A stretch of 64,000 nucleotides of DNA from Chiua virens (Eukaryota; Basidiomycota; Agaricomycetes; Boletales; Boletaceae). The stretch covers positions 372,001 through 436,000 of the forward strand of contig JAHNUO010000014.1 of NCBI GenBank assembly GCA_019787685.1, read 5' to 3'. The number at the start of each line of letters is the position of its first letter. Positions within the stretch are counted from its first letter, which is position 1. Below the pieces are notes generated by a model, which was given only the letters and a program-made list of their open reading frames with translations, was not told where the DNA came from and searched no databases. The position numbers and the translations under genes were made by a program. Below, one piece after another: positions 24,141 through 35,177 of this stretch.

Positions 24141-24439
24141 GGTGAACCGGAACGGGTTGAGGGACAAAGTTATCTCGTGTAGACACTTCCCACGAATTCT
24201 CAGGTAGATGACCATGGAACAAGGTAATTTACCACTGCCTAAGGGAGTGAGCGGCCTCCCAGGATAACGTGACTTTCTATGTACTGTTTTGGACCTTTCG
24301 TCTGATAAGATACACCGGTCCGAGCTTCCCGAATGATAAGATGTTATCAATATCTATCTCATTTCTGCTAAGTCCCTTGTTAAGTCCCCTCAGGCTGTAA
24401 CTTCGTTGACATTGCTCTCGTCGCACACGAACCTACATC

Positions 24440-25056
24440 ATGGACCCTAACGATGGCGATACAGATGGGACTGGCTCCCGTTACACTCGTGACAAACGGC
24501 TCCGAATGGCCTCCGAGATGGCCGCATCTCCCTGCTAGACTTTATCCTACACGTGCTTCGGTCGAGCAACGATGAATTCAAGACATATCGAGCACGCTTT
24601 TTCACGAATCCCTCTGGAAAGCTTACAGAACTACTGGATCACATCTTCGAAGACAAACGCGGACGACCGATCGTTCTATCCTGGATGGAACCACGAGCGA
24701 TCACACTTGTGTTGGACAAGGTTTCAAAGGAGATGGACGATATGAAGACTGCCCTTGCATGGACGATCAATACTACCACCCCCGAGAACCTCTTGACATG
24801 GACTATTGACGCATCTATTGGCCCGGTTGTTGAAAGCACTGCCCCAACCCTTGGCCGCCTCTTGCGTGTTGCCGCAGAAACGACACGTGAAAGAGAGAGA
24901 AACTGTACTACGGTACAATTTGCATATCTTCTTTGTTTACAAACTGAATAGTATACTGATTTTTCCAAGGCGTGCAATGTCATTGTGACTCAACTGGCTA
25001 AGGAACGATCACAACTCAGTCAATACTTTGCCATGATGATCCATGTGATCGGATAG
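24440..25056 (+). pseudogene. DUF6589 protein, N-terminal fragment
   Basis: Starts ATG at 24,440 with an acidic lead, then SRYTRDKRLRMASEMAA, LLDFILHVLRSSNDEFKTYR, GRPIVLSWMEPRAI and, after a probable intron from about 24,905, VIVTQLAKERSQLSQYFAMM. This is the N-terminal arrangement of DUF6589 proteins of mushroom-forming fungi. A frameshift lies just after SEMAA (about 24,520-24,530). The gene stops at 25,054-25,056, so the large core domain present in the 32.6-35.1 kb gene is missing. Its last 37 bases overlap, antisense, the 3' end of the RecQ-like gene on the other strand. Function of DUF6589 is unknown; its presence inside inverted repeats suggests a role in transposition (inference). 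Confidence 0.65.
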
Positions 25057-26986
25057 AAGAGATCGTCTTGGTGAACTTTTTCGCGCCATTCTTCAAGTCG
25101 TTTTAGCAGTTCCTTTTGCTCTTCGCGAGGGCGAAATTGATTACGTGTTCGCTTTGTTGCTTTCGACTCCAAGTTGATTTCGACGTTTTGATTTTCAATG
25201 GACTTGCTCGTGGTCAATGGGTCGTAGTGGAAAAAGGCAGAAAGATCGGAGGATGAACCGTTATGCCGGTCACAGCACCATTGAGCAGTAAATTGAGAGG
25301 CTATGAGAAAGTGTGATTAGTATACATGCGTCAGTCAAATCCCTATAGCCAGTCACCCTCTGGCAAGTTATCGCCAAGATACTCTGCAAAGAACTCCCTA
25401 AGACAGGTCTTGGACTGGACAAACTGGAGGGAGGCTATGCTCGTCCGATCCGGCTTCGATGAGTTTGCTTTCACCAGCCCGACATATGGTTTGTCTCGAT
25501 CTGCGTTAGACGTGCCACCAACAGCACCTCCGAGATCAAGTTCAAGGGCCCATGTCTCAACCACAGCCAGAAACAACCCAGTTGAATCGGAATCACGAGC
25601 TGCTCGTCCAGCTCGTTGGATCATCTCAGCCATGTTCTTGCATATTCCGTACTGAATGACGACCTGAACACCTCGTATATCAAGTCCCTATTATACATAT
25701 TAGTGAGGACTCATTTAATTTTGTGTCTTACTACAGTTGCAGCACCTGCCGTCGCATGAAGAATCCGACATGTTCCATTTGGATTCGAGAAGTCCTCAAA
25801 AGTCTGCTGGAGGTACTCGACGGACATGGTGGAATGGTAATGTTTGACTACGCCGCGATTTTCGAGACCGCGGGGAAGGTTTGGATCCATGAATTCCGCC
25901 GCGTCTGTTGCATCCTGTTTCGAGTCGTGAAAGATGAGCGTCTTTGGGATTACCGAAGCTAATGTTGATGGAATCAGAAAGCGAAAAATTTCGAAGTTTC
26001 GAAGGCTTCTGACGATTGGTAGGGTTGCATATGTGATATTGGGACGATTCGTAGAGAGTCGTAATTCTAGCACATCGGGTGATATGGCAAGTTGTTGTTT
26101 GATTGTGGCGAGAACACGGTCTGGGAGTGTAGCGGATAAAATTTGGATTGGTGTGCCCCTTGGAAGAAAAACACGAAGTGATCCGAGTTTTCCGTACGCT
26201 GGACGAAACGGGTCCTCGCCGTAATGGGACAATCCAGCCGAGTAAATGTTGTGCGCCTCATCGACATGAACACGAGTGATCTTCTGAGTGAACGAATGGT
26301 TCTCGCGGAGGAGTCGAGCAAGACGAGAGAAATGGCCATTGAATTGTCCAAGTTGTTCTGGCGAAACGATCAGGTGTTGGTAGACACCATTCTGGATGTT
26401 CTTTCGCCGAGTGTCAGCTCACGCAGGGGCAGGTACTGTCTAGACAGATCCTGTAGCTCACCTCCCAAATGCTTTTATCGTTTGGTGTGTCTTCATTAAT
26501 TGCGATCGTCCTGATTCCAAAACGCTCGCTCTCAAGTACCTGACGACCACCATGACAATGTACATTAGCTAGACCTGTAATAGTAGCACTTACCTGGGTT
26601 GTTTGGAGGCGCTTCAACGGAGATATGGTGATGGAAATTGATTCCGTGCGAAGGAGGATGGGAATCAATAGACAAAGTGTCTTCCCGGAGCCTGTACCTG
26701 CCATGATGACAGAGTCCTGGCAACGTAGCATCGCAAATGCTCGGAGCTGAAAAACACGCGGAACGACGTGCCCATCAGTGAGGATTGATACGATAAGGCA
26801 TGCTCGCATCGCGTCGAGTTTCTCTTCATCCGAGTTCAAAGTCGCAATAAACTCGTGCGGCAAGCGATCGCTAATTGATGCTGAAGCAAGCTGAGTCAAT
26901 ATCTCCAACGGAGCGCGATGTACCAGCTCGACAAGCGTTGTGATGACAGACTTTGGATCCATGAAGTCCGGATTCAAGAGAAACAA
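25020..26986 (-). CDS. RecQ-like DEAH-box helicase (element 2)
   Basis: SF2 helicase of RecQ type: ATP-driven DNA unwinding is expected. Reading leftward: start at 26,986 (or internal Met at 26,959); VVPRVFQLRAFAM; Walker A AGTGSGKT; ITISPLKRLQTTQ (motif Ia); intron; VDEAHNI (motif II, DEAH); SATLP (motif III); KTLIFHDSKQDATDAAEFM (motif IV); HYHSTMSVEYLQQTFEDF; intron; GLDIRGVQVVIQYG and IQRAGRAARD (motifs V-VI); intron; then WCCDRHN, two Cys that may be part of the RecQ zinc site; a basic, Lys/Glu-rich tail; stop at 25,020. All exons join in frame through short GT-AG introns, including one with donor GTGACT near 25,370. No HRDC domain is seen. It is convergent with the truncated DUF6589 gene. 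The frame looks intact although its element end is damaged. Confidence 0.75.
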
Positions 26987-27157
26987 GTCGTATCCGTTGC
27001 ATCCTCTTCACAGTGCTCGGGTCGAGTATCAAAGTTATTTTCGATCGAACAAATCCAATATTAAATCTAATGTCAAATTGAATTTCATTAGGGAAACTTG
27101 CATTATCTGATTGGCTAAAAGTCACGTTATCCTGGGAAGCCGTTCACTCCCCTTAGG

Positions 27158-27236
27158 GTCTTACGAGTTTTACTTACCAGTCCGTCTATCGACGGCTTGC
27201 GCAGTTGCCTCTTTTAGACGGCTGGTCACGAGTCTA
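27158..27236 (+). repeat. Terminal repeat, right end of element 2
   Basis: From CCAGTCCGTCTATCGACGG to the terminal GGTCACGAGTC followed by TA, the last 63 bases are identical to both ends of element 1. The inner flank TCTTACGAGTTTTACTTACC resembles the inner flank of the right end at 35.27 kb. Confidence 0.85.
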
Positions 27237-27786
27237 GCCTTGGGGGCCCAGGAACTAGGGGCCGATTTTCCTTTTTCGTCAGACCGCCGCCGCGCCTCAG
27301 ATTAATATTGTTGGTGCGGAATCCCATTAGTTCCAAAAACTATTGGTATTACCCTTCAGTAGTAGGTCATACATACATGTTTGTTTACGTCGTGCAAAGT
27401 ATGTATCGTACGTAGTAAGAACTCATTACTGAACGGAGGGGATCGGGATGTGCATGTGATTGCTAAATGGGTGGATGTGCAATGGAAGGGTATTAAGCCT
27501 GAGGGTGAAACTTGACTGAGGGAGTCCGAGTCCGAGTCCAAGTCCGATGCAGCGAGGGTCGAGGGTCAATGTTCAACTTGGTATACATACTTACTGGCCA
27601 TCGTCAAAAATTTCCATGGGTTATGAGATGGGCCTTCGGGAATCCGTACCGCAGTGGTTCGGCGGTTGTCAGGACCTCACAGACGGCGACTCGAAAAGAA
27701 CCACAATGAGAGCGAGTGAAGAAATATCTCAAGACTACTAGGAGAGCTTACAGGCTGGGGAGTTCGACTATTTATACGTATGCGGA
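27237..27786. other. No gene seen
   Basis: Spacer between the right terminus of element 2 and the 3' end of the hypothetical gene on the - strand. It contains a short GAGTCCGAGTCCGAGTCCAAG tandem near 27,520. No supported coding sequence. Confidence 0.4.
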
Positions 27787-29838
27787 CTAGCTAGTGGATA
27801 GTGTGTACGAGATCCGATACAATGGAGCGTTTGAAACTACGTCTGGAACTTGGTGAACAAAGAGACAAGAGGGCGTGCTGACTGAGGTGACACCAAAGAT
27901 AACGGATGGGAACGGGTTGGAAACAGAGTGGGTCGCTGGTGGCTCGGGAGTCTGGCAGAGGTGGGACGAAGCAGTGCCTTGGATAGATCCACTAGTAGGG
28001 CCAGCTTCAGCAACTTCCTCTTCGTCGAATGCTTCCAATCCATTCCTCGCCACCCCTTGGAAACCACCGGTCCTGTAGCTCTCAGACTTGATCCGCTTGC
28101 CAGAACCTGAGGGATGAGAGTCTGACGCAAGTTCCGAGAGTGACACATGGCGTGGACGTTTCGATCCGGTAGCGATGGCTGGCAACAGGATAAGTATTAA
28201 ACAAGGATTTCAGGTTCACGGTGATGTAAGCAGAAAACTTACTTGCGTCTGACTCGCGTGCAATGAGCTTTGTGAAAAAATTGAATTCATCATCCAAGTC
28301 GCTTCCAGAATCAGGGACAGCAGGAGAAGGGTGGGCTGTGGCTCCAAGTCGAGGTGTGTTTGACGCACTTGGGGCCACTTTGTCACCAGTTGTGGTAACG
28401 ATGCCACTGGAAGTAGACCTGGTAGCGGCCCGGGTGGTGGTGGTGGTGTCGATAGTCTCAATGATTTCCACATCAGAACCAGAGCCTCCAGACTCCAAGT
28501 CTGAGTCTGTGCTGGACAGTAATTTCACCGCTGAATGGAGGTGGCGGAGCGGAGCTTTGCCCTTGCGATCTGAGTTGGATGGTCGGCAGCTTTTGTCCAT
28601 GTTGAAGTCGCTGGCAACAATCTCAGGCTCTAAATCCGAGTCGACATCGATATCCGAAATGGGTCCTCTCTAACGCCAGAGTGATAGCACGATCCCAGTC
28701 AACATATGTAGATTCGGGGATCTTGATCCGAGGAGCTAAAGCACACAGGTTCGACTTGAAGTTAGTAATCATTGAGAACCATAAATAACGTAGTACAGAC
28801 TGATGACAATAGAAAATGCGGTGAACTTTCGTCCCGCGGATCCTTTCACTTCATCGAGTTCTGTGCCTGTGATCGTTATACGCCTGAGGACGAAATAACT
28901 TGAATCATTCCTTTCTGAGTCCAACAGAACCCAATGGAAGCCCGCATCCGGTTTGCCATGACAAGCATTGAGCCACTGGAACGGCTTTGGGAACAGGTGA
29001 CGCAGCCACATATCGGTATCATTCATATTCCATGACGCGAGAAATTCAAGGTCTTCCTTGCCATCTTTACTGACGAGGAGACCATGCTGGCGGTATTCTT
29101 CGAACTCGGACTTCTTGGGGACTGTGCAAGTCCTCAATTCACCAGTCTAGCATAGCAGTTAGTTGAATTGGATGAATGACAAGGGAAACGCAAGGCCATG
29201 CAAGAGGGATGCAAGCGCACCCACACACCGCATAATCCGCGAGGACTCCCGGACTTGATGAATGACAAGGGAAACGCAAGGCCATGCAAGAGGGGTACAA
29301 GCGCACCCACACACCGCATAACCCGCGAGGACTCCCGGACTTGATGAATGACAAGGGAAACGCAAGGCCATGCAAGAGGGATGCAAGCGCACCCACACAC
29401 CGCATAATCCGCGAGGACTCCCGGACTTGATGAATGACAAGGGAAACGCAAGGCCATGCAAGAGGGGTACAAGCGCACCCACACACCGCATAACCCGCGA
29501 GGACTCCCGGACTTGATGAATGACAAGGGAAACGCAAGGCCATGCAAGAGGGGTACAAGCGCACCCACACACCGCATAACCCGCGAGGACTCCCGGACTT
29601 GATGAATGACAAGGGAAACGCAAGGCCATGCAAGAGGGGTACAAGCGCACCCACACACCGCATAATCCGCGAGGACTCCCGGACTTGAAGCCTAGCTTGA
29701 AGCCTTGAGGACAATGGCGGGCGAAATCTCGATGATACAGTCCGTTACTGCGTATAAGTGGACTTTGAATATATGTGACTCCGACAGAATAGTATCCAAA
29801 TTTGGTAAGGTGAACTCGACACCTTCGTCGGCAATTAC
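27787..29838 (-). pseudogene. Unrecognised gene cut at its 5' end by element 1
   Basis: Reading leftward from the element boundary: an open stretch DEGVEFTLPNLDTILSES, FKVHLYAVTDCIIEISPAIV (29,835-29,695); the 86-bp minisatellite; an acceptor with a CTAAC branch site before 29,150; then RTCTVPKKSEFEEYRQHGLL, WNMNDTDMWLRHLFPKPFQW, HWVLLDSERNDSSYFVLRR, TELDEVKGSAGRKF; APRIKIPESTYVDWDRAI near 28,735-28,690; an acidic Ser/Thr-rich stretch (DVDSDLEPEIVASDFN, SDVEIIETID); and a Ser/Pro-rich end. The frame is interrupted near 28,672 and by a stop just before the minisatellite. The first coding stretch starts exactly at the inverted repeat of element 1, so the true 5' end is missing. Family not recognised; the acidic Ser-rich tract suggests a nuclear or disordered protein. 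Confidence 0.4.
29171..29686. repeat. 86-bp minisatellite, 6 near-identical copies
   Basis: Units begin GATGAATGACAAGGGAAACG at 29,171, 29,257, 29,343, 29,429, 29,515 and 29,601 and end at 29,686, all exactly 86 bp. Copies differ only at a few bases: GGGATGC or GGGGTAC, and AATCCGC or AACCCGC. Because 86 is not a multiple of 3 and the unit has no stop on the - strand, all three - frames stay open for 500-900 bases; these are not genes. The array lies between two coding stretches of the flanking gene and may be inside its intron. Confidence 0.95.
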
Positions 29839-29839
29839 C

Positions 29840-30006
29840 TAGACTCGTGACCAGCCGTCTAAAAGAGGCAACTGCGCAAGCCGTCGATAGACGGACTGGT
29901 AAGTAGTCTCGAGCCGTTCTAGGAAGGCGCTTACAGGTATCGGGATTTTCCGCGCCATAGAACGTCTGGGGACTTTTACCTGAGGACTCTTGCATCGAGT
30001 CACACA
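29840..30006 (-). repeat. Left terminal inverted repeat of element 1
   Basis: Outer 63 bp identical to the right end; then TCTCGAGCCGTT and a segment GGCGCTTACAGGTATCGGG that is absent from the right end but present in the solo end at 44.33 kb; then the shared inner block. An 11-bp stem with a one-base bulge (CCAGCCGTCTA pairing with TAGACGGACTGG) spans 29,851-29,899. Confidence 0.9.
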
Positions 30007-30269
30007 TGTCACGCTTTAAATCTATATTTGGATATATTCGTCTGTTTTTGGATGGGTGCATAACACAACTGTCTTGTTTTGGATTTAAATCCTTAAAAGT
30101 AAATTCGCATAGGACCTGCTAAGTCTCTTCATTACTTCGACAAGCTGCCAGATGGTTCCATCATTTAATACCTCCTACACCATATCATGAAAAATCCTAC
30201 ACATTCCTTTCTTCCCGACAAAGCAATACACCAAACTACTGCTCTGAGTCCACTCGACACACTCTTTCT

Positions 30270-32484
30270 ATGATTTCCGAGGCACAAATGGGTCGTAAAC
30301 CATACTCATGGCAGTTGGACTGTGCTGAGGCATTTATTCTTGGCATAGATTGTGTCATTCTCGCAGGAACAGGGTTTGGAAAGACCCTTCCCTTCACAAT
30401 CCCCTCGTTCCTGCATCCAGACAAGATTACTATAGTGATATCACCATTAAATGCACTCGAGGAGGACCAGGTACATACCTTGGGCCCTTTTATAATTGCT
30501 ACTCACAGAATCTAAAGGCACGCCGTTTTCGGGAGGCAGGCCTGAAGGCTGCAGTTGTCAATCACGAGACATTTGACAACAAGCTCTATGAGGTACGAAC
30601 CTGTGACTTCACAGCACATGTACACTGAACACAGGTACAGGAATTGAAGAATATGAGTTATCAAGTGATATTTACATCTCCCGAGATGGCACTCAAGAAT
30701 AGTCAGTTCAATTCACTACTAGCAATGCCAGCGTACCATAAGCGTATGATCGGCATTGTCATTGATGAGGCACATTGCATTTCACAGTGGGGTGGTGATT
30801 TCCGGCCTGCATACAGCGAATTAGACAAGCTGCGGTCGTTTGTCCCACTCGACGTACCAATATATGCTACATCTGCTACAATGAGCCCGTCCGTTCTTGG
30901 TGAAGTCCGCCGTGTTCTACACATCAATCCAGTCGAATCATTCTATCTAAACCTAGGAAATGATCGGTCCAATGTTGCACAAGAATGCAGAATCGTACCA
31001 AATGCCACAGACACCAGCGCTGCGGATTTCGTTTACGAAGGTGCAGAGAGTGTGGATGACCTTCCACGAGCCCTGATTTTCGTCAATAAAGTTCTAGACA
31101 GTCAGCTACTATGGAGAAGGTCTCAGGAAATACTTCCTATACACCTTCGACAGAGTGTCGACTACTTAAATGCTCGACGATCGTCTCAGTCAAAGAAATT
31201 AGTGCTACGGCGCTTCCAAGGTGGTCAGATCAAGGTCCTTATTGTGACGGAAATTGGCGGCATGGTACGTTTACATCTGGATCTGGATCAGCGACAATGA
31301 ACCATTTTTTAGGGGTTAGACATCCCTGACATTACCCTTGTTGTCCAGTTTGGCGTGCCACCGTCGTTGACCGTGTGGTTGCAGCGTGCGGGTCGTGCAG
31401 GTCGGTCTTCTCACGTACAAGCGCGAGCTATTCTGTTAGTCGAGTCGTCTGCATTGCAACGTGTGGGTGCCAATGTAGTCGAAATTGTCGACGGTGAGAA
31501 TAATGACGAAGAAGAAGGGAGCATTGCCTACCGAGAGAAAGTAGAGCCTGCGTTGCGTGAGTGGGTCGAAACAGAAGATTGCCGGCGGGACGTCGCTGAT
31601 AAGTTCTTTGATAACCCACCTGGCCGTTCCCGTGAGTTGACTACAATCTTCCCACACCGCCCAGCGTAACACCTCACTTCCAGCACCTACCAGCGAGTGC
31701 TGCGACAACTGCACGCTCAAAGCCATGCCGCCTGCACCTTTCCCTTCCTCTGAAAGTTCTGCAGCTCAAATAACTACCTCGATAGATGTTGTCAAAGATG
31801 AAGATGAGCCCAGTCAACAGCCCAACGCTTCAGGAAAACGGCCGATGGGTTCTGGGACTCGAGGAGGTGTTCGCAGGACTGGGGAACATCTTCACCACGT
31901 CCGTCAGGCTCTATTTCAATGGCGCGTTGACACCCGTAGACGAGACTATCCCTATTCATGTTTCACTGGCATTGCGTTGCTTCCAGACGGCCCCCTCACC
32001 ACCATCGCTTCCAACCGCCGCTTGGAGTTGTTGGACGACTTGCGAGTCGCGCTGGGTACTTCCTGGGCTTTTGTTGATGCTTATGGCGAGGAGGTACTGG
32101 CGCTGGTGAAGAAGATGGATGAAGAAGATAAGTGTATCCGTGCTACGAAGGCACTCACCAATCGCCGGGCCACAGATGCTGCCAAGGCCGCTCAGAGCCA
32201 GGCGACAGATACTAAGCCCACGAACGGAAGTGTTCGGGGACGAGGGCGGCCAAGGGGAAAGGAAAACGCGCATCGGATACCTGGAATGTCAAGGTTTGAA
32301 GTTTTATGCCTATTCAATGTTTTGTCCGCTGACTCGGACATGTATGTGTAGCTTTCGCGTTTCGGAACCGTCTACTCCATCACCACCAACAGAACAATTT
32401 ATCAACTTCACAATACCTGCACCCGCGCCAACGTCTTCACCACCAGCCGGACAGTTTATCAACTTTTTGATCCCCACTCTCTAG
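30270..32484 (+). CDS. RecQ-like DEAH-box helicase (element 1)
   Basis: Six exons, all joining in frame, about 650 residues. Start ATG 30,270 is the first in frame before the nucleotide-binding site. Walker A AGTGFGKT at residues 32-39; VISPLNALEEDQ (motif Ia); FTSPEMAL (Ib); VIDEAHCISQWG with DEAH at 139-142; YATSATM (III); ALIFVNKVLDSQLL (IV); LIVTEIGGMGLDIPDITLVV (V); QRAGRAGR (VI); then SECCDNC, giving cysteines like a reduced RecQ zinc site. The tail is Ser/Pro-rich, has RGRGRPRGKE (AT-hook-like, fits DNA binding) and two copies of QFINFTIP/QFINFLIP at the end. Introns are 40-60 bp with GT-AG ends, at about 30,471, 30,592, 31,264, 31,634 and 32,295. No HRDC is seen. It is convergent with the DUF6589 gene 100 bp away. 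Intact frame; a helicase role in moving the element is inference. Confidence 0.85.
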
Positions 32485-32584
32485 AATCCCCAATTTGCTA
32501 TGCTAACGTCGCACCATTACGGCGGCATAGTTTAATATTTTCTATTATTCACGTTTTAACTTTACTTTCGAGCATCGCCGTTCA

Positions 32585-35055
32585 CTACGCCGTCAAATAC
32601 ACTACTACAACTAATTGAATCTGCCGCTCCATGTGCTTACGGACACGTACGAGCGTCGGTATCGCAGGGCTAATACGTTTCATCAGGTCCCACGATGCGT
32701 TGGGTCCTTGCACTTGGTGTGTAACTTTGATGTCTCGAATGTTGTGTTCCTGACCACGATCTATAGGAAAAAATCCATTGTGGCGTCCTGTCAGGTTCAT
32801 GAGCCAACCTCTGTGCTTGACAAAATCCCTTTATCTGCGGTGAGTATGCTCCCTACAATACCTCAATATGATTGTCGACTCACTTGACATCCACTGGCCA
32901 TTCTCGGTGCAAGCATTGAAGTAACTCCAATACTTCAATGGTATATTTCGAGTTTTTCCCTCCTGCGAAGCGAAAGAGAAGGTAGGGCAATGTCTGTTCC
33001 ATTACTCCAACGTCTCCATTTCTAATTGCTTCGTTTAGGTCCACGTAACGCATCGCATCGCGGTTCCACAAGATCGCCTGCCGGAATATTTCATCGCGCT
33101 CGTCTTCGTGTTGTAAGTCTATTTGTTCAATGGCGTAGTTAGATGATAGCTGATCGACTATTTCCGTTGCCAATCTGTGTAGATCTTCTGGATTCTTCTG
33201 TCGCAGATCAGCAAGATTGTCAGTCCAGCTGACAACTCTCCAGCAATCACGGATGCGAGCCTCGGTGACGTGGATAGATGGCATCGTGGAGCTGCTGATG
33301 AAAGGGCCCACGAGTCTGAACGGTATGTAGACCTTTTCGCTCCAGCACCGTAAATGCATGCATAAGGCCGCGTCCGGCATTTGTCCCTAGGTATTGTTTG
33401 TGCATGGAGTTTGCGAACGCCATCATAAGATGAAACCATCCGAATACCACGACTAGCCAATCAAGTCGATCAAAGGATGTATGGTCCTGCGCACGATATT
33501 TGAAGAGTCCGCGCAATCGCTCCACCGTGAGCTGATCTCCGACCCATACAACCACACGCTCTAGTCCAGTGTGCTTCCTCTCATCCTCGGTATGTAGGTT
33601 CAATTGTTTGAACCATTCCATAATCAATTGATCATTCCCCTCATAGCTCGCCTCCTCAATATGAACTGTCCCAAGGATATGCTGCTCAGTGACGAATTGT
33701 GGGCCATGAGGAAGTTTTTCAACAGGTGGCAATGGTGAGAAGATGCCATGCTCCTTGTGCGAGTAAGCTTGAAAATCGAATTCTGGAGAGTTGACAAGAA
33801 ACTGAAGGACTCGATGAATGTCGCGTCCTCGTTGTGCTGCTGCGCTCTCTGCCTCCAGCTGGAATATGTCCTGTATTGTAATAGGATGTTTTCTACCCTC
33901 CTCACGCGATTCTTGCAAGGCCCGGTTAGATAATGGGTGTTCCAGTGGGGCATTGGGCTGAAAGTACACGGTAGCCGCTGTACCGGAGTCAAAGTGGTGT
34001 TGATTGTCGAGACGCTGTGAAAAGGTGCGAAAAGGTATGTTCACGTTGTCATGTGAAATGACAAAAGGCATCAAGTGTACTTGCTGACGCACTTTCTCTA
34101 GTGCGTTAGCTGAGATTGTAGTGAACGCACGCGCTGACCATTTGTGTGACATAGTCAGCCCAAATGCATGGAGGAGATCGAGCGACTTTGCTGATATCCC
34201 TTGCGCGCGGAGGAATGTGGTCAAGAATTTCGGCCAACGATTGTGGTGGTGTGATCGTGCGTACATCATTTGGAAGATCATAGATAAGGTGATCTGAGCA
34301 ATTCTATCTATCAGTCCATCATATAGAATGATCAGACGAAGACTCACAAGATCAGTTGGTTTTTTTGTGTGTTTCCTAGCTTGTTCTTTTGTTCGAGAGA
34401 CCCTCTGAAGCAAACCCCATAGTTTTGGTGTGCCACCGAGCGCAGGACTACTCAATTTTAAAACCATATCCTCGATGAGAAAGCGAGTAAGTCCACTGTC
34501 GGAGACTTCGTCTGATGGACACTTGACCGACTCTTCAATGTTCTGTAACTCCTTCTCGACAACCTCTGTGACACAAGAGAATGCAAACTCTTCCATCACC
34601 GGCCGTGCTCCCTTGGACCGTAGGTTTCTACCACCAGTCACCCGTGGAGGACTTCTCCAGCGTTCCAAGATGCCTGGCAGTTCTTTGCTGACCATCAGCG
34701 TGGTGCGTTCATATCTTATCTTCGGATTGACAATACATTCCTGATCTCCCCAGCTCAAGAAGTCTAGGAACAGTGGAAGGTTCAGTCCTACACTATCCAT
34801 GCAGGATAGAACAGTGAAGACTTTTGCTGCTATGTTTCCCGTGAGTGTTTCCCTTAGTCGCTGTGTACTCCGGATTTGAATCGGGGATGAATCGCATGAT
34901 GACTCGGATGTTTGATTTTGATCATCATCCAAGTCTGTGTCAGACTCACTACCAGCATTGAACATGGTGTGAGAGATGGGAGGTGCAGAGAATGGGTCGA
35001 CCTCATCATCAAAGTCAAACAGGTTGTTATCGTCGATATCGTAGTCGTCAGTCAT
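32585..35055 (-). pseudogene. DUF6589 protein, near-complete, one frameshift
   Basis: About 790 residues, starting ATG at 35,055 with an acidic N-terminus (DDYDIDDNNLFDFDDEVDP). Then KVFTVLSCMDSVGLNLPLFL, SDVEG-like core landmarks VISHDNVNIPFRTFSQRLDN, GTAATVYF, IEEASYEGNDQLIMEWFKQL, VVVWVGDQLTVERLRGL, FGWFHLMMAFANSMHKQYLG, HVTEARIRDCW, RQAILWNRDAMRYVDLNEAI, LLFRFAGGKNSKYTIEVLEL, and after an intron (about 32,825-32,880) LMNLTGRHNGFFPIDRGQEH, SWDLMKRISPAIPTL. These are conserved blocks of DUF6589 proteins, abundant in Agaricomycetes and of unknown function. One extra base near 33,272 (between DAIY and HVTEAR) breaks an otherwise open frame; it may be an inactivating mutation or a sequence error. 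Conserved Asp residues in DNVN, GDQLT and NRD could be acidic catalytic residues, but I cannot show that. Confidence 0.8.
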
Positions 35056-35177
35056 GTCGAGTCTGATCAGCCCATCAGCCCATCAATTAAACTTATCTTG
35101 AATAAATATTCAATAATAATTAATTGCAGCACGGCTCGGTGGCTTAGTAATGGCTTAGTAATCCAAGCGTGACACGA

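Larger units (their letters stand above)
24238..27236. mobile_element. RecQ/DUF6589 element 2, left end truncated
   Basis: Bases 24,238-24,273 and 27,118-27,157 form an inverted repeat of about 36 bp (CCTAAGGGAGTGAGCGGCCT start on the left; GTCACGTTATCCTGGGAAGC start on the right). Outside the right copy, 27,158-27,236 carries the same 63-bp terminus as element 1 (29,840-35,343), ending GTC then TA. The matching outer part is missing on the left, next to the Helitron 3' part. Inside are the DUF6589 N-terminal fragment (+) and a complete RecQ-like gene (-), convergent as in element 1. This is a relative of element 1 with a damaged left end. Confidence 0.7.

Noticed and set aside
29171..29686. 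CRISPR-like direct repeat array
   Set aside because: Units are contiguous 86-bp tandem copies without unique spacers, and the DNA is eukaryotic.
29134..30061. Three long overlapping minus-strand open frames (174-300 residues)
   Set aside because: All three come from the 86-bp repeat, which lacks stops on that strand; unit length is not a multiple of three, so one array opens every frame. No protein-like features outside the repeat.
32585..35055. Conventional DDE transposase for element 1
   Set aside because: No DDE/D domain of a known superfamily is recognisable; the protein matches the DUF6589 blocks only. A transposase role remains a hypothesis.
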